Of a stretch of 64,000 nucleotides of DNA, positions 23,187 through 35,545 are shown one piece after another. The notes under the pieces are model-generated. The model did no database searches. It was given only the letters and a program-made list of their open reading frames with translations, and was not told where the DNA came from. Location: NCBI GenBank assembly GCA_013397695.1, contig VYZI01000147.1, positions 1,400,777-1,464,776 of the forward strand. The letters are read 5' to 3'. Positions within the stretch are counted from its first letter, which is position 1, and each line of letters starts with the position of its first letter. This DNA comes from Centropus unirufus (lineage: Eukaryota; Chordata; Aves; Cuculiformes; Centropidae). The position numbers and the translations under genes were made by a program.

Positions 23187-23256
23187 CTTTCTCCATCTGG
23201 TAAAGATTTGAACTCACTCCAAACTTATACTCTTCCTCTTGTGCAGTTGTGAACTT
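23187..23256 (-). CDS. REDIC1: REDIC1 exon 11
   Basis: 70 nt between TTGATTTTAG and GTTAGT. It starts in phase 0 and leaves one base. It encodes KFTTAQEEEYKFGVSSNLYQ then MEK. The acceptor is good; the donor GTTAGT is weaker than average. It is supported by the phase match to exon 10 before it and exon 12 after it. Confidence 0.78.
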
Positions 23257-23814
23257 CTAAAATCAATCAAGTGTTAATAGTAAGGTTTCAGCTGGATTGG
23301 CACCTCAGGTTAAGTGAGGAATATTCAGTTTCTCTGTCGCATAAAATAGTCACTGCACTGTACAGCAAATTATTTTAAGAGACAAAAATCCTCTGAGCAA
23401 TATTCTATGTACCTAAGTGCATTCTACAAGCCAAATATCTAAAAGATTCTATGTAAACAGGTGTAAAACTCCTTTACAATACTGTGGTGTCCTGCACACA
23501 GTGTCTGGGCCCTACCTGCAGAAGCTGATTCTAGGGGTTAATGGGTAACTTACACAATGAATTTCAGGCACCAGTCTAAGGTGTGAACCAAACCGTGTCA
23601 ATTATGGACCAGAAAGCACTACCTGAACCACTTAACTAGAAGCTGTTCTTTTTGGATTCCTTATATATACCATGATGGAAAAGAAACTTCCATAGAAGTC
23701 AAATCAGTGCAGCTAAATTCAGTTTCTAACTATTGTGGTCATTCCTTCTCCACCTCAAATGAATGGTGCAAACTGTAGGTTTGCAAAACAAATATGGCTC
23801 TTGAAAAAAGTTAC

Positions 23815-23875
23815 CTTTTCAAATCCAAAAAGCTGGGCCTGTCTCCAGGCTGACTCTTTGACGGACTCGTTGTCA
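23815..23875 (-). CDS. REDIC1: REDIC1 exon 10
   Basis: 61 nt between GCATCTCTCAG and GTAACT. It completes a codon begun in exon 9 and encodes NDNESVKESAWRQAQLFGFE then K, ending in phase 0. The K-x-SAW...FGF segment resembles the conserved SWDFG region of mammalian C12orf40 as I remember it. Confidence 0.8.
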
Positions 23876-24546
23876 CTGAGAGATGCAAACACAAAGTTCT
23901 CTGGTAAATGATGTCCCCTCCTGTATTATTATTATTTTCTTTCTGAATTAATTACTGGAGAGGGGGTTTGTGTCTCCAGTAACCGTGAAATCTTTCCTGC
24001 TATTGAGATCATTGAACTTATTTCTGAAATTGAGATTCAACACCAAGAATCTGTCTTTCAGAAACTCCGCTTCTGTTGAAATGCAAAATGTGACATAAGA
24101 CATGACAGAAGAAGGTGCTGCTTTGTATAAGGGAAGGCTTTATGGATCAGAGTCTTTGATAAAACCATGGTTTGCCAAACCTGGGGCACTCACATATGCT
24201 AACTTTACTCCAGGGAAGACTTTTAACTTCCTCTGTAGTCAGTGGAAGGAGACAAAGTCTTTTAAAGGGCAAGTCAGAGCAACAGCTTAACTTCAGGGAC
24301 TCAAGATTGTCCCATGAAACAGTCTTTCTCTATACTTCCTATAGGAAGATGAACAGTGGTGCAAAGGGCTTACATGTACATATGTTTATTCACATTATTC
24401 ACTACTATTTTTCACTGGGAAAGCTTGAGTCCTCAGTAATACTGTTTACAAATTTGCCCTCATACCTTCACGGGAGGATTCTCCAATTCAGCAAGGTCTC
24501 TGCACTTCTCACTAGTTAATAGTTTGATAATTTCTATGACACTCAC

Positions 24547-24619
24547 TTTTTTTTCCTTAAATAGTTCTGCATACTCTGTTTTAAGTCAATCTGCTGGTCA
24601 TGGTGATAAGCAAATATTC
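24547..24619 (-). CDS. REDIC1: REDIC1 exon 9
   Basis: 73 nt between TTTATTTTAG and GTGAGTG. Only the frame expected from exon 8 is open. It encodes GIFAYHHDQQIDLKQSMQNY then LRKKK and ends two bases into a codon. An eight-A run immediately precedes the donor and encodes the lysines, so this is a slippage-prone site. Confidence 0.78.
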
Positions 24620-24873
24620 CTAAAATAAAAAAGCAAACTTCGACTTTAAAATGCAATACCTAGAATGCAATTTGAAAATAAATGTTTCTGTCAACTTTTA
24701 AAAGGAATTTGAATAATTGGATTTTAAAATGAACACCCTCATACTAAATATTCATTACATGTTTTCGGTCAGGGCATGTTTTCAAAATCAGACACATCTG
24801 TGGTTATAAAAACATAAATTTGTAGAAGGAGAATAAAAATGAGAATATGTGACCTTAAAATATTGACACTGAC

Positions 24874-25436
24874 CAGTTTTTTCAAGCTTTGCAGGTTTTT
24901 CTTTGCTTTCAAAGGGTGGGAAGTAGTGCTGTCCCTCCAGACAGTCCTCCAGGTGGGCTTCATGAAGTGTACTGTTTTTCTTGTATCTTGCACTGGAGAC
25001 CTTGTTACTTTTAGGTAAATGCTGTTCTGGAGCTGTAAAAACGCCTTCAAGGTGCCGGTCTACAGAATTCTTTTTTGCATTTATTACAGGATAAGCCACT
25101 CCTGGATAATTTCTGTCAGTTATTTGATTTCTATCATCAGGATCAATAAAATAAATGGGAGTACTGCTTTGGTTAATAAAAGGATAAAACTGCTTTGTGT
25201 AAGCATGATTGTGGATTGGTTGACTCTCATCTTCAAACAGCACCTGAAAGGAACGATCAGTTCTATCTTGGGGAGCTTTCAGTTCTGCAGTTGCTTTCAC
25301 AACATCAAACAATGGTTCGTTCATTCCTTCAATGTTTTCTGACTCAATACTGGTCCTTATCACTGGATTTTTCCTGGCAGAATTCATATAGTCTAGCCTG
25401 GGAGAGGGCTGGTGGTGGTGGTGGTGAGGAGGATTG
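24874..25436 (-). CDS. REDIC1: REDIC1 exon 8 (largest internal exon)
   Basis: 563 nt between TTTTCTACCAG and GTCAGT. It begins with a base completing the serine codon from exon 7, then NPPHHHHHQPSPRLDYMNSA. Open frame continues for 187 codons without interruption, which is long for this A+T-rich region, ending PAKLEKT plus one base. A CAC repeat encodes five consecutive histidines at the start. The remainder is charged, rich in Asn/Asp/Ser, with SFQVLFEDESQ as a distinctive block. A second in-frame acceptor at 25408 (CACCAG/CCC) would suit a transcript skipping exon 7, because it restores phase 0. Confidence 0.88.
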
Positions 25437-27261
25437 CTGGTAGAAAAGAAAAACCAGTTTGCTCAGTACATATATAAACAAAATACTCACTGCTAACATC
25501 ACAAATTATCACAACTCAATGATAAAAATCTCAGACTTACCTGCCCACCACACTAGCTTTTGTCCCAAATGTACATTACTTCAACTGAAAAAGTATTCTG
25601 TATTTTGTTTCCACTTTATAGTAAGATTGGTTTAAAAGGGGTTCTGTTGGATGATGCCTCCAGAGACACCAAGGTATGGAGCACATCCTCCTGAGTAGGG
25701 AACTGTGATTTATACAGTCAGCCACAGTATGTCACTGCTGCTCCACCAGCTGGCCACAGGCGGCCACTTTGAAGAGGTGAAGGGGGAGAAAAAATAGAAA
25801 AAGAAGGCATCTTCTGTTCATAAAAGTAGTTTATTCTTCAAGACTACAGTTCTCTCCTGTACTGAAAGCCCATAATAAACTGTTTACTGCTTAATTCTTT
25901 TTCTCTTTAGCAAGAGGCTTCCATTTTTACTTGAGGTTAGTAATGTTAATTCAGCACAGAATTTTCTGTTCCTCTGTCAGGAGGATATTTTCCTTGTACA
26001 AGTTTATACTCTACTTATACAGTGAAAGAAACCCCCTTCCCAGGAAAACCGTCAGCTCTTGAGGTATAAGAATTTATTACCGTAATGCATGAAAACAGAA
26101 CAAGGACAATACAAAGAAAAGGATTTGAAGAAGAGTTGGAAGAGGTTATTAGCGAGCCGTGGATGGGTAGAGGACAAAGAGAGGAGCCATAAGCAGAGAA
26201 GTGCAGGCCTGTGGAGAAGAGAAAGGGGAGATGCAGGCAAGGCAAGTTTAAGTAGGGTTTTAATATAAAGATATTCGTTGGGAATTCACCAAAATCTAGA
26301 ACAAAGTGAGTACTATCCTCATTTCAGGTTTTGCTGAAGAAAGTCAGGAGAAGTTAGGAAGAGAGAGAAAGAGAAAGTTAAGATAGCTGAGACTGGAATC
26401 TGATGTTTTCATCGAGTTATCAGGTGGTCAGTGAGCTTATCAGTTGCTTGGCTCCTCAAGTAAATAGGCTGTAGGTATTTGTAGAACAGTAAAATAATCT
26501 ATGCCTCTTTATGGTTCTATCCAGCCAAAGCCAGAGACAGATAGGAACTCTCAACGAGATGACAGGCTGATAGAATAAAAAGAGACCCTAAATCAAAAGC
26601 AAGAGCCCCTGGAAAGAAATCGAAATTCCATGTTCAGTATAAAAGAGTCTGACTCTAAACCCTCTGTGATTTAAAAGAATTTTAATCAGTACAAACAAAA
26701 ATAAATTGTAGTTTTCTATCCATTCTTTTTTTAAATGTATGTGTTCTCATAAGAGTATTCTCAAACCAATTCTTTTCTTTAAAAAAAAAATGCTTTTCAC
26801 TAGGATCACATATGAAAAAGAACGGAAAAGAAATGCTTGTCTCCTGGAATGCCAAATGTAAACAATGCAGGTGTGGAGTTGCTCAGTTGCTACAGCATCA
26901 AGGTCGTCAGAAAAGCACTTGAACCAGTGACCAGAACTAATGAGCGCTAGGACAGCTACCCTCCCTGTGGCCTAGTAGTAAATCTGCTCTTCTCCCTCAG
27001 GGTGGCTTCAGTATCGCCATCAGGTGTGATGTTGCAAACGATAGACCATGTTTCCAGATGCCTACATGAAGTTCACCTTTTGCTGGCTTTCATCAAATTT
27101 AAATCACTTACTATGTTCCATCTTTTCATTTTATTTCAATTTCTATTTGGAAAGCACCAAAAAGCAGTGAAAATGATTGAGGAGCGGTAAGTGTCAGATT
27201 ATCTTATTTTTCACACTTAAACTTGATTGTTATTTCTCTTTCATGTACAATCACTGCCTAC

Positions 27262-27368
27262 CTGTGCATTGGATTGAACAGTTCCTGAACCACTATATCA
27301 GAGTTCTTGAAAATACACTGACTTGCAGGTACTGTAATCCAAGGGTCTTGATCAACACTATTTCTTGG
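27262..27368 (-). CDS. REDIC1: REDIC1 exon 7
   Basis: 107 nt between CTGTTTTTTCAG and GTAGGC. It starts in phase 0 and encodes PRNSVDQDPWITVPASQCIF, KNSDIVVQELFNPMH and two bases of the next codon. It was found because exon 6 ends in phase 0 whereas exon 8 needs two carried bases. This is the only stretch I found in the 5 kb between them with good acceptor and donor, an open frame and the right length. Direct homology was not recognised, so it rests on splice and phase logic. Confidence 0.75.
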
Positions 27369-27659
27369 CTGAAAAAACAGTAAAAGATGGCAAACTCTGA
27401 ATACATAGAATATTTATAGTGTTTAAAAATTAAGGATAGTTTTGCAAACAATATGCATGTTCTCCCACTATTTTTACTTCTTGTTATCTTTACAGGAGAA
27501 GCCAAAACCTCCTTAGAGCACAGCTGAGTACTGTATACCTGATACTTTTTCATGCTTGTGTATCACGTGATATGCAAAATGCCTTTATAGCACCCATCCT
27601 CCCATACCATGAACAAGCTTGATAGACCGTGACAAGCTGAAGCTCCACTGAAGATCAGG

Positions 27660-29712
27660 AGATCATAGAAAGCTGTTATCTGGAAGCAACTTCAAGATGT
27701 ATCTAGTGCAACCTGCTCAAAGCAGGGCCAGTTTAAAGGTTAAGCCAGATTGTTCAGGGTTGTTCGGAACTGAGATTCCACAGCCTGTTTGGGTGTCTCT
27801 TCAGTTGCTTTGCTACTTTTGACAATATATTCCTCGTATACAAACAGAATTTCTATTCTTGAAACCCGTGATCATTTCTTCTTGCCCTTTCACTGTGTAC
27901 CTCTGGCTCTGTCCAGTATCTAACTGTTTAGATTGTGGAATACATCAGTTAATGGATCCCACACCCAGACCCTTCTCCTTCCCAGGCTGTGAGAGCCTTC
28001 TTTGCTCAGTCTCTCCACATTCATTGTATCCTCCAATCCCCCAACATTTTTTCCATTCCTTCATTGGACTTTTCCACAGTTTATTGATCTCTCTCTTGTA
28101 CTGGGGGTCCAAAAACTGGAGACAGTGTTTCAGATGTGTCCTCACATCTGAAATTTCCCTCAGAGGGAAATAATCATTTGCCTTTGGCTGCTGGGTGTCT
28201 TGTTTCTCATACAGCTCTCTGTAGGTGGCCTTCACTGCTACAAGGATGTACTGGTGGCTCATGTACCACTTGTTGTCCACTCTAAAGTCCTTCTCTACAA
28301 ATTTGCTGCCTACTCAGTCAATCCCCACCTGCACTGATGTGTGGGTTGTTTCCTCCAAGGTACACAGCTTTCTATTTCTCTCATGGTAAACTCTGGTGCC
28401 CCTCTGCTTGACAAGATTCCTCTGAGTAGCAGCCTTGCTCTGCTGATTTGGTGGCACGTATGAGTCTCCGAGGTGCTGAGAGGTGCCGAGACAATGTCCC
28501 ATTGTCCAGGTTTGTAATGAGGTACCAGACCTATATTAATCTCTGGCAAACCTTGTCATTACTGGCCTATTGCCAATTAGACTCTAGCTGAGAGACAACT
28601 ACTTTGAGCGTGATGGTAATAGCCAGGTTTTCACCTATCTTATTTTCTACTCCCCTAGTTCCTACCTCCCCACTCTGGCTACTAGGACCCTGTGGGAAAT
28701 AGTGTCAAAAGCCTTCCTGAAGTCAAACTAAATAATATCTGCTGCTCTCCCTTATTCACAGAGCTTGCAATTTCATCACAGAAGGCAACAAAGTTTCAGT
28801 AGAGACAGTATGGCCTTGGTAAATGTATGATGGCAGTTCCCAGACCCTTTTTCCCATTTACGGTACCTTGGAAATTCCCCCAGGAGGCGTAGCACCATAA
28901 TCCTTTAAGAGACAGAGGTGAGATGATATTTCCCCAGACCGTGCTTAAGTTTTTGCAAATGGGAATAATATTTGTGTATTTCTCATCACTGAGAAGCTTT
29001 TCGGATCAACACAGCCTTTCAAAGAGGATATATGTCCTGCAATGTTATCATCCAAATCCCTCAACATATTTGGACACACCCTTTCTAGTCCCATGGTATT
29101 TTCTTATGTCCAAGTTACTAAGGATTGCCTAACCAATTTCTTCACTCCTGTTTTGTACCACTCTCCCTTGAAATCTCTACTGAGCTGAAATCTCGGAGAG
29201 CGTGCCTTGTCAGAAAAGCCTGAAGCAAAGTAGGTCACAAGTGCCCCAGACTTTCCCATGTTCTTTGTCACTAGGTCTCAATTCCATTTAACAGTGGACA
29301 GCATTGTCTGAGGTTTCCTTTTATTGCTGATGTAACATACAGAAGTCCTTCTCGCTGCCCTTATCACGCCCTGTGAGTTTCAGCTCGTCAACCCAGTGTC
29401 ACCCCTCCAAGCACAGAGGATGGTTCTGTATTCTTCCTGGGTAACTCATCACTCCTTCCACATTTCCTCTTTGCATTTGAACTCAGTCAGGAGTTCCCCG
29501 CTTCAGCCAAACTGGCCTCCAGGACTTACTCATTCTCTTGCTCATTGAGATGGTCTGTCTTGGTGTTTTGAAAACATCTTTCTTGGCCTCCTTTGTCCTT
29601 CACATTAGCTTCCTGTGGGTTTCTGCCTGCTTATTCCCTGAACAACCCAACGTCTCCCCTTCTGAAGCCCTGAAGTACTCCTTCTGCACTCACCTCAAGA
29701 CTTTACCACTGG
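27660..29712 (-). mobile_element. ancient CR1-type LINE, about 2 kb
   Basis: Degraded but collinear CR1 blocks read on the - strand. On the + strand they appear as CCTGCTCAAAGCAGGGCC, CTCTTGTACTGGGGGTCCA, a block reading AGTGTCAAAAGCCTTCCTGA then AGTCAAACTAAAT, CTGCTGCTCTCCCTTATTCA, and a block on catching up gene-free drift to about 29700. The order of blocks follows the 3'-to-5' order of avian CR1 elements as I know it. It lies in REDIC1 intron 6, in the gene's own orientation. It has no intact open frame, and its divergence marks it as old and fixed. Confidence 0.75.
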
Positions 29713-30361
29713 TTATACAAGTAGAATTTGTTTTATTATTTCCAATAAATACTGTATTTTCTAAAAACAAATAATATAATGGGAGCCTCCTTATATTTAC
29801 TATTACTTCTCTAAAGATGATTCTTTTAAGAACCTCAGCATTATCCTAAAAAAAGCAACATTCATCAGAATAAACAATTTTCAGTCATTAGTTAGCCTTA
29901 TCTTGAGTTAAACAGCAGGCTCTTCTCAATCCTTTTAGGAGCACTGAGGATACTGTTAAGAAATAGATTACTCACAGCACGATTACAAATCAGGTCACAA
30001 ATCATCACCTGGGATCACATCATACCCAGTTATAGCAATTACACGTTTAAGAAATCTGTTTTTATAACTAATACATTTCAGCTTTCTTTAACCAGTTTTA
30101 CAAGTCAGAAACAAAAGAAAGGCAGCAGCATGTTACTCACTTTTTCTGCAGATATCAGTGATGCTCAGAGCTCAGTGAACAAAAGTTCAAGTTGAGCATA
30201 TCTTATAACAATAAATACATTTGCCTAAATGGAATATTGATTGCCTCCCACCTACAAGAAATGTTGATCAATTATCTTCATCATTACACCAATTCTACAC
30301 CCCAAATGCATGAAAGTTAGTTTAAAATAATTTGGCAGAAATTACAAACTATTAATCAAAC

Positions 30362-30562
30362 CTGGTTTTGCAGCTTCTCTTCATATGTCTGTTCCCAAGT
30401 ATTGCCCATTATGTTTGCACTGAAATTTTCATTTGAAAATTGTGTACATTTCGAGGACCAAATATCAGGAGAGGGCAACGGGCAGGCACTGAAAGCTCTT
30501 GCTATGTTGTCTTCATGACTCATGCTAGAGTCAGCAAATGTTATTTCTGTCACTTGTGATAA
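30362..30562 (-). CDS. REDIC1: REDIC1 exon 6
   Basis: 201 nt between ATGTTTTGTCTAG and GTTTGA, exactly 67 codons in phase 0. It encodes LSQVTEITFADSSMSHEDNI, ARAFSACPLPSPDIWSSKC and a segment ending TWEQTYEEKLQNQ. The acceptor is good; the donor GTTTGA is weak and is the least certain border. Because length is a multiple of three, skipping it would keep frame. Confidence 0.75.
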
Positions 30563-31737
30563 CTAGACAAAACATATCAAAGAGACATTTATTTACTTAA
30601 AAACATTTTGATGTAAGCATAACGTTCAAAATAATGAAACCTTTCTATATCTTCTACATCTCTGCACATACTCCATGTCCAAGAAAAAAATTTTAATGTA
30701 TTCTGGTATGATTTGTTCATGAAAAACCTAAGGTAGGTATTAAGGGCTCCTTTCAGGAAAACATAGAAGTACCTACTTAAACTGAATCATGCACACAAAT
30801 GTTATCCTGAGGAAAGATGGGTATAAATACACTTTTAGTGTTAGACTTGTAGGTAAATGATCTGCTGACTTGGTTCTTAAGTAATACAATGAAAAACCTT
30901 TTAATGCATTGAGGAGACACCTTTAACATGTTATGATATCAACAGTGCTCTCTCAAGCAGACCAGAACACAATGAAAAATTTGAAAGCAAAACTCATGAA
31001 ATGGCACCGTATCCACATCTACTTGGAATTAATACCTGTAATCCAGTGAAAGCAGCCCAAACTACCAATGGAGTACAAAAGCCTTGTGCATTAATTGGAC
31101 TAAGTCTTTGTGCTGCAAATATGTTTCCAGAAAGCTGAAAACTTTAAATTTTATAGCCCTTCTTTCTGCTTTATAAAGTGGACATATTTTAATTCATTAC
31201 ATTGGATATAATTAATCTTATAAAGTTTTAAAACAAGTTCCTTGCAACATTGCAACAACTTAATTGTTTTCTTTGATTGGTGCTTTTTCAAAACAGTGGA
31301 ATGGGACATCAAAAAAAGTGCTCAAATTTCATCTAGAGAATGTTTCTCTCTTCCTGGTTTATCCACAGACACTTGTACCTAAGTTCCTCTTAAATATTCA
31401 TTTCTATGCTTGCACCTCATCATTTCACATTTCTGCATATTGTTTTGAATTTACCTACTGTGGGCCTCAGTCTCCCTCCCCTAATCTCTGTCCTTTGTAA
31501 CTAGCTTAGAGCATCAATATTCCAAAGCACTTTGAAAAACATTTAAAACAAGGAAAGACTCTCAAGAAATATGAAACAAAATAGCAGGAACAACTAGAAA
31601 ATATAACTGGCAAATCACATACCAGTATAGCCTTAAAGAGGAAGACTTCACACGTTTCAGGAGCCACAAGACTTAAAAATACAGTCATTGCTGCACATTT
31701 TTACCTTTATATTAGTGAGAACAATAAACGTACTTAC

Positions 31738-31804
31738 ATTATGCTGTTTTTTCACTTTCTCTGAGAGATGCTGCCTTCTGCTGTCCAATACTTGCTTTTG
31801 TAAC
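31738..31804 (-). CDS. REDIC1: REDIC1 exon 5
   Basis: 67 nt between TTCATTTTACAAG and GTAAGT. With two bases carried from exon 4 it encodes RLQKQVLDSRRQHLSEKVKK then QHN, ending in phase 0. It is basic and probably helical. The donor is strong; the acceptor has a good pyrimidine stretch. Confidence 0.75.
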
Positions 31805-32302
31805 CTTGTAAAATGAATAAAACCAGCCCATGAACTACAAGATGCAAGATACACAAGATTATGAACATTGTGAGTATTAATTTCAACATAATTTAAGAAT
31901 ATTTTTCCACATTCCTTAAAAAAGCCCAGTTCCTAAGAAGTGATGAGCATGTATGTCAGCCACTTTGGGGTGTCTGAAGTTGGATGGGAAAAGAGTGTAA
32001 ATGTAAAGTGTTGTTTGAATAGCCTGCTCTGGGAGATAAACTTAATGTATGCACTTGATATTAATAAAGAAACATTATTTATCATAAAATCTCTCAGCTT
32101 TCCATACAGTTTTTTATTTAGAATACATTTATATACTCCCTCATGGTAAGAGCACCACTGGAATGCCAGGAGTGATTGTGAAATAACTTCATCTTAGAAT
32201 GGAACATATATATTTACTTATTGCCCCAGATATAAGACCACTATGAAATACCTTGTCCAGATGTTAATCATAGCTTAACTACTGCCTGTTTTATACAAGT
32301 AC

Positions 32303-32435
32303 CTGTTCTGGATGTCTTCTAAGTTTGACATGTGTTGTGTACGTATCGGTGACATGGGAAGCTCTATATTGTGCCTCCGGACAGGTGGTTTTTTATCTTC
32401 ATTTATATCAACGTGGACTGGCTTCCTTGTGTTCT
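32303..32435 (-). CDS. REDIC1: REDIC1 exon 4
   Basis: 133 nt between TTTTATTGCAG and GTACTT. With one carried base it encodes ENTRKPVHVDINEDKKPPVR, then RHNIELPMSP and a segment ending EDIQN plus two bases. RKP-HV and RHN-EL-MSP match the conserved N-terminal third of C12orf40, giving direct homology support. Confidence 0.92.
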
Positions 32436-33182
32436 CTGCAATAAAAGTATTGGGAATGTCAGCGCTGCACTTGATGAAAGTATTGAGCTTCCTGAATTTT
32501 CATTAGAGTACAATAGTGGTTGGTTTAGGTTTTTTACTCCATTTAAAGCCCTATTTTTTTTTTGCTTTCTTTGTTACTAGCAATGCGCGAGCTCTATTCT
32601 AAATGGCAATATAGTATAACATTTTTTATGGTCAGCTGATGTGTGGAGACAGGTTCTGTTGCCCTCCTCAGTCACCTTCTCACCTCCCTGAGCGAAGGAC
32701 AACAAACTCTCTACAACCAGGTTTATGAATCTGTCACAGAGGATAAGGAAGAGGTCTCAAGATGGAGTGATGGTTTTTAGGAGCTTAATGATGAACTTTA
32801 AGGAAGATACTCTGGGTAGAACTGACAGTCTATTCCAAATGCCCCCCAGAGTTTATGAAAAAGGATTTGGAACACAAATGGACTCATTCAATAGCAAAGC
32901 GAGAAAGAAATTGATACAAGGTAGAATTATTAATGGAATAAGGGTACAAGGCTTTAAAGGTGAAGTAGACAATAGCCAAGATTATTTGATTCCTCTTACA
33001 TCCTGACTTTTTATTCAATCATAATTTTTTATTTACTCATGATTTTTTTAATTTTAAAACACAATACTTATTTTAGCATTAAGTTAGAAGTGGAAGAACA
33101 AGAACCACAATAACAGCAGTCCTAGTTAACAATAACTGATTCTGTTAAATGTGAAGTTAGAACACTATTACACGAAGCTCAC

Positions 33183-33318
33183 CAGTGTTGTCTTTTTTGG
33201 TTGATATCTGGTTAACTACATACAGATTAAGAAGATCTAAACTGACTGCTGAAGTTTTAGGAGATGTTACTCCCAGAAGCTTCATCTTTGATTTAAGTTT
33301 CTTCTTTTCAAAGAATTC
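33183..33318 (-). CDS. REDIC1: REDIC1 exon 3 (conserved N-terminal block)
   Basis: 136 nt between TTTAAATAG and GTGAGC. It encodes EFFEKKKLKSKMKLLGVTSP, then KTSAVSLDLLNLYVVNQIS, then TKKDNT plus one base. KLKSKMK, SAVSLD-LNLY and VNQIS are the most conserved part of the family; a basic segment followed by a probable amphipathic helix. Confidence 0.95.
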
Positions 33319-35352
33319 CTATTTAAAAAAAAAAAAAGGAATTTTTGACAGAAATGTCAACATGTTAGCAACAAATGTTCTTTTGAAATAAATGTGCAAG
33401 ACTTATTCAACAATTCCTAATAAAAAAATGAAATTATTAAGTCTCTCTGAGTTCTCACACCTTGTCTACTTCTATTTAGTTTAATTCTATTGCCTAGAAA
33501 ATAATGAAAGTTTAATTTGGTCACAATCAAAAGAAACCATTGGTGTCTAGATGCCAAAAACTTAGTCCTTAAACAATCATGCCTCAGAATAATAAAAATA
33601 TTTCTTGAAAATAAAAGGCATTTAAAAATGCAGCAAGGAAAAAGTCTTAAAAATTTTAGGCAACTTATAAACTATTAGGCAAATAAAGCAGCAAGATTAC
33701 ATACACACAGCCATCTATAAAGACACAAAGGGTCTATTGTTCTACAAATCTGTCTTTCTTGATATAGAAAATAGTCTTGTGACCAAAAAAATAAATAAAT
33801 GAAAAAGAGAAAAAAAGTGAGGAAGAAAAATTTGTAAGACTGGGACTTCAGAAAGGCCTCTTGTTGCAAGAAACAAAAACAGAGATGACTGTTGTTGAGG
33901 GGAAACAAAAAGAAACAAAAATTTCCATTTTGTAGGAGACTATTAATAATCATTCTAAAATCATTAGCATCAACCACAGCAGGTGAATAAATCGAAACTG
34001 TTAAGATTTCTTTATTTTAACCCAAGAGGTATACTGAAAACTGAAGGCCATGCCAAAACACAAAGTAACACTGTGTTTTCTTCTGAAATGTGATTCCTCC
34101 CATGATTGCAGGCTAATTGTAACTGCTAAATTCATCATGTTCCTTGGTAACTATTTTCCAGTATAATATATCATACCACAATCTTTAGCTTCCTAGGATG
34201 TTCCCATCCATGGAAAATACCTGTTCTTCAGTTAAAAAGTATAGCTGCAGTAAGGTAAATTCAACCTGTGTTCAAATCAGCGCTTAAAAAGTCATAGTTT
34301 TGGAGCCCACTCCCAAAATGCCCATTTCTCTTTGATGTCCCAGATATTTTCTTCTCACCACCTCTAAATTACTATTAATTGTGTAATAGCAATTGCGAAA
34401 TTACCACAATGTTTAGTAACTTAGTACTAAATTACTATGCACAACCTGCTTGGGTTTCATCTTCTCCACTAAAGCAAATTACATCGTTGTAATGTAAATT
34501 ATGTGGCTTAGACCAATAAATCCCTGAGTAAACATTTTGAGAGCTCACAAGCCTCTAGGAGACTGGGAAAGTGATGAGGCAAGTTGCTTGTTATTTCCAC
34601 ATTCCCTTAGGTAAAGTTTTTCATTTCAGAGATACTCTAAAAACTGTCAGTCTGGTTTTCCTCCTCCTGTATGTGCCAGCGCACCTGCTCTGGGCATTGG
34701 AGTGTACCAGATTCAGTGATAGATCTTCTCTATGCTGTCTCTTTTATTCCCAGCTGCTGAGGAGCAAACTGGTTTCCCTATCTAGTGGGTTTCTCTATTT
34801 CTAGTGATTTTAACTATCTTCCTTGTTTTGTTTTTCTTCCTTGTTTGAAATGTCTTCTGCTGTGCCAAGCCTAAATTTTATTCTATTATTTCACTTTCAG
34901 ATTCAAAATTCAAATAAGCTGCCCCACATTTGCAAATCCCCAAATAAAGTGCTTCCATTGGCCAAACATTCTTTCACGTAGAACAGAAAAATAGCTTTCT
35001 GTGTGTGTGTGTGTAAGGCTAGCTGACCATGTGGTTGTCACCGGGAGGCTTCAGGCAACCCTGTGTGTCAGCACATACCAAAAAAATATAGTAACAGAAG
35101 TAACTTGGTAAAACTTAAATTGGAAATTCATTCATTTCCACTTCCTGCTTTCTCTCCTCTTCGTGCTGGAATTCAGTGTGGTAAACCTAGAACAAGATTT
35201 CTGCCCAAAAAGTTACATACAGTCAGGCAAACACGTTACAGTTAGGTGACAATTTTGCATCTCACTCCAAACGCTTTGAAAGCTTTTCTTAAATGAATCA
35301 ACTAAAGCATTTGTATAATAATATCAAATCCAAGATGGCTAAAACTGTTTAC

Positions 35353-35392
35353 CTTTTGTTTTCTCCTTTCTTGCTTTAATATAACTCTGCTC
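35353..35392 (-). CDS. REDIC1: REDIC1 exon 2 (40 nt)
   Basis: A very short exon between CCTCTTTCAG and GTAAAC. It completes the arginine codon of exon 1 and encodes SRVILKQERRKQK, a basic helix-like segment that continues exon 1's MNWVGGSR as in the mammalian protein. It ends in phase 0. It is too short to show as an open frame, and was found from homology and splice sites. Confidence 0.95.
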
Positions 35393-35469
35393 CTGAAAGA
35401 GGCAAATAATTACTGTTTTAATTGTAAGAGTATAATCTTGAGTCATGGTGTGAATTTCTCAGCAATGGT

Positions 35470-35545
35470 GTTGAGAATTTAGGACATAAATAATGTAATA
35501 TAATGTAAAGTCATATAATGTAATGCGATGTTATGTAATAATGGA
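35470..35545. repeat. imperfect TAATG repeat
   Basis: Successive TAATGTAATATAATGTAAAG-like pentamers (TAATG/TAATA) in REDIC1 intron 1. Imperfect and A+T-rich. Confidence 0.6.

Noticed and set aside
30139..30216. Possible REDIC1 exon before a strong donor (CAGAAAAA/GTGAGT) on the - strand
   Set aside because: Every acceptor choice gives a stop or the wrong phase relative to exons 6 and 8. Exon 7 at 27262-27368 resolves the phase instead. It could still be a rare alternative exon.
32640..33005. Possible LINE-like block in REDIC1 intron 3
   Set aside because: The 93-codon frame and phrasing looked repeat-like at first, but I could not match it to CR1 or another family.
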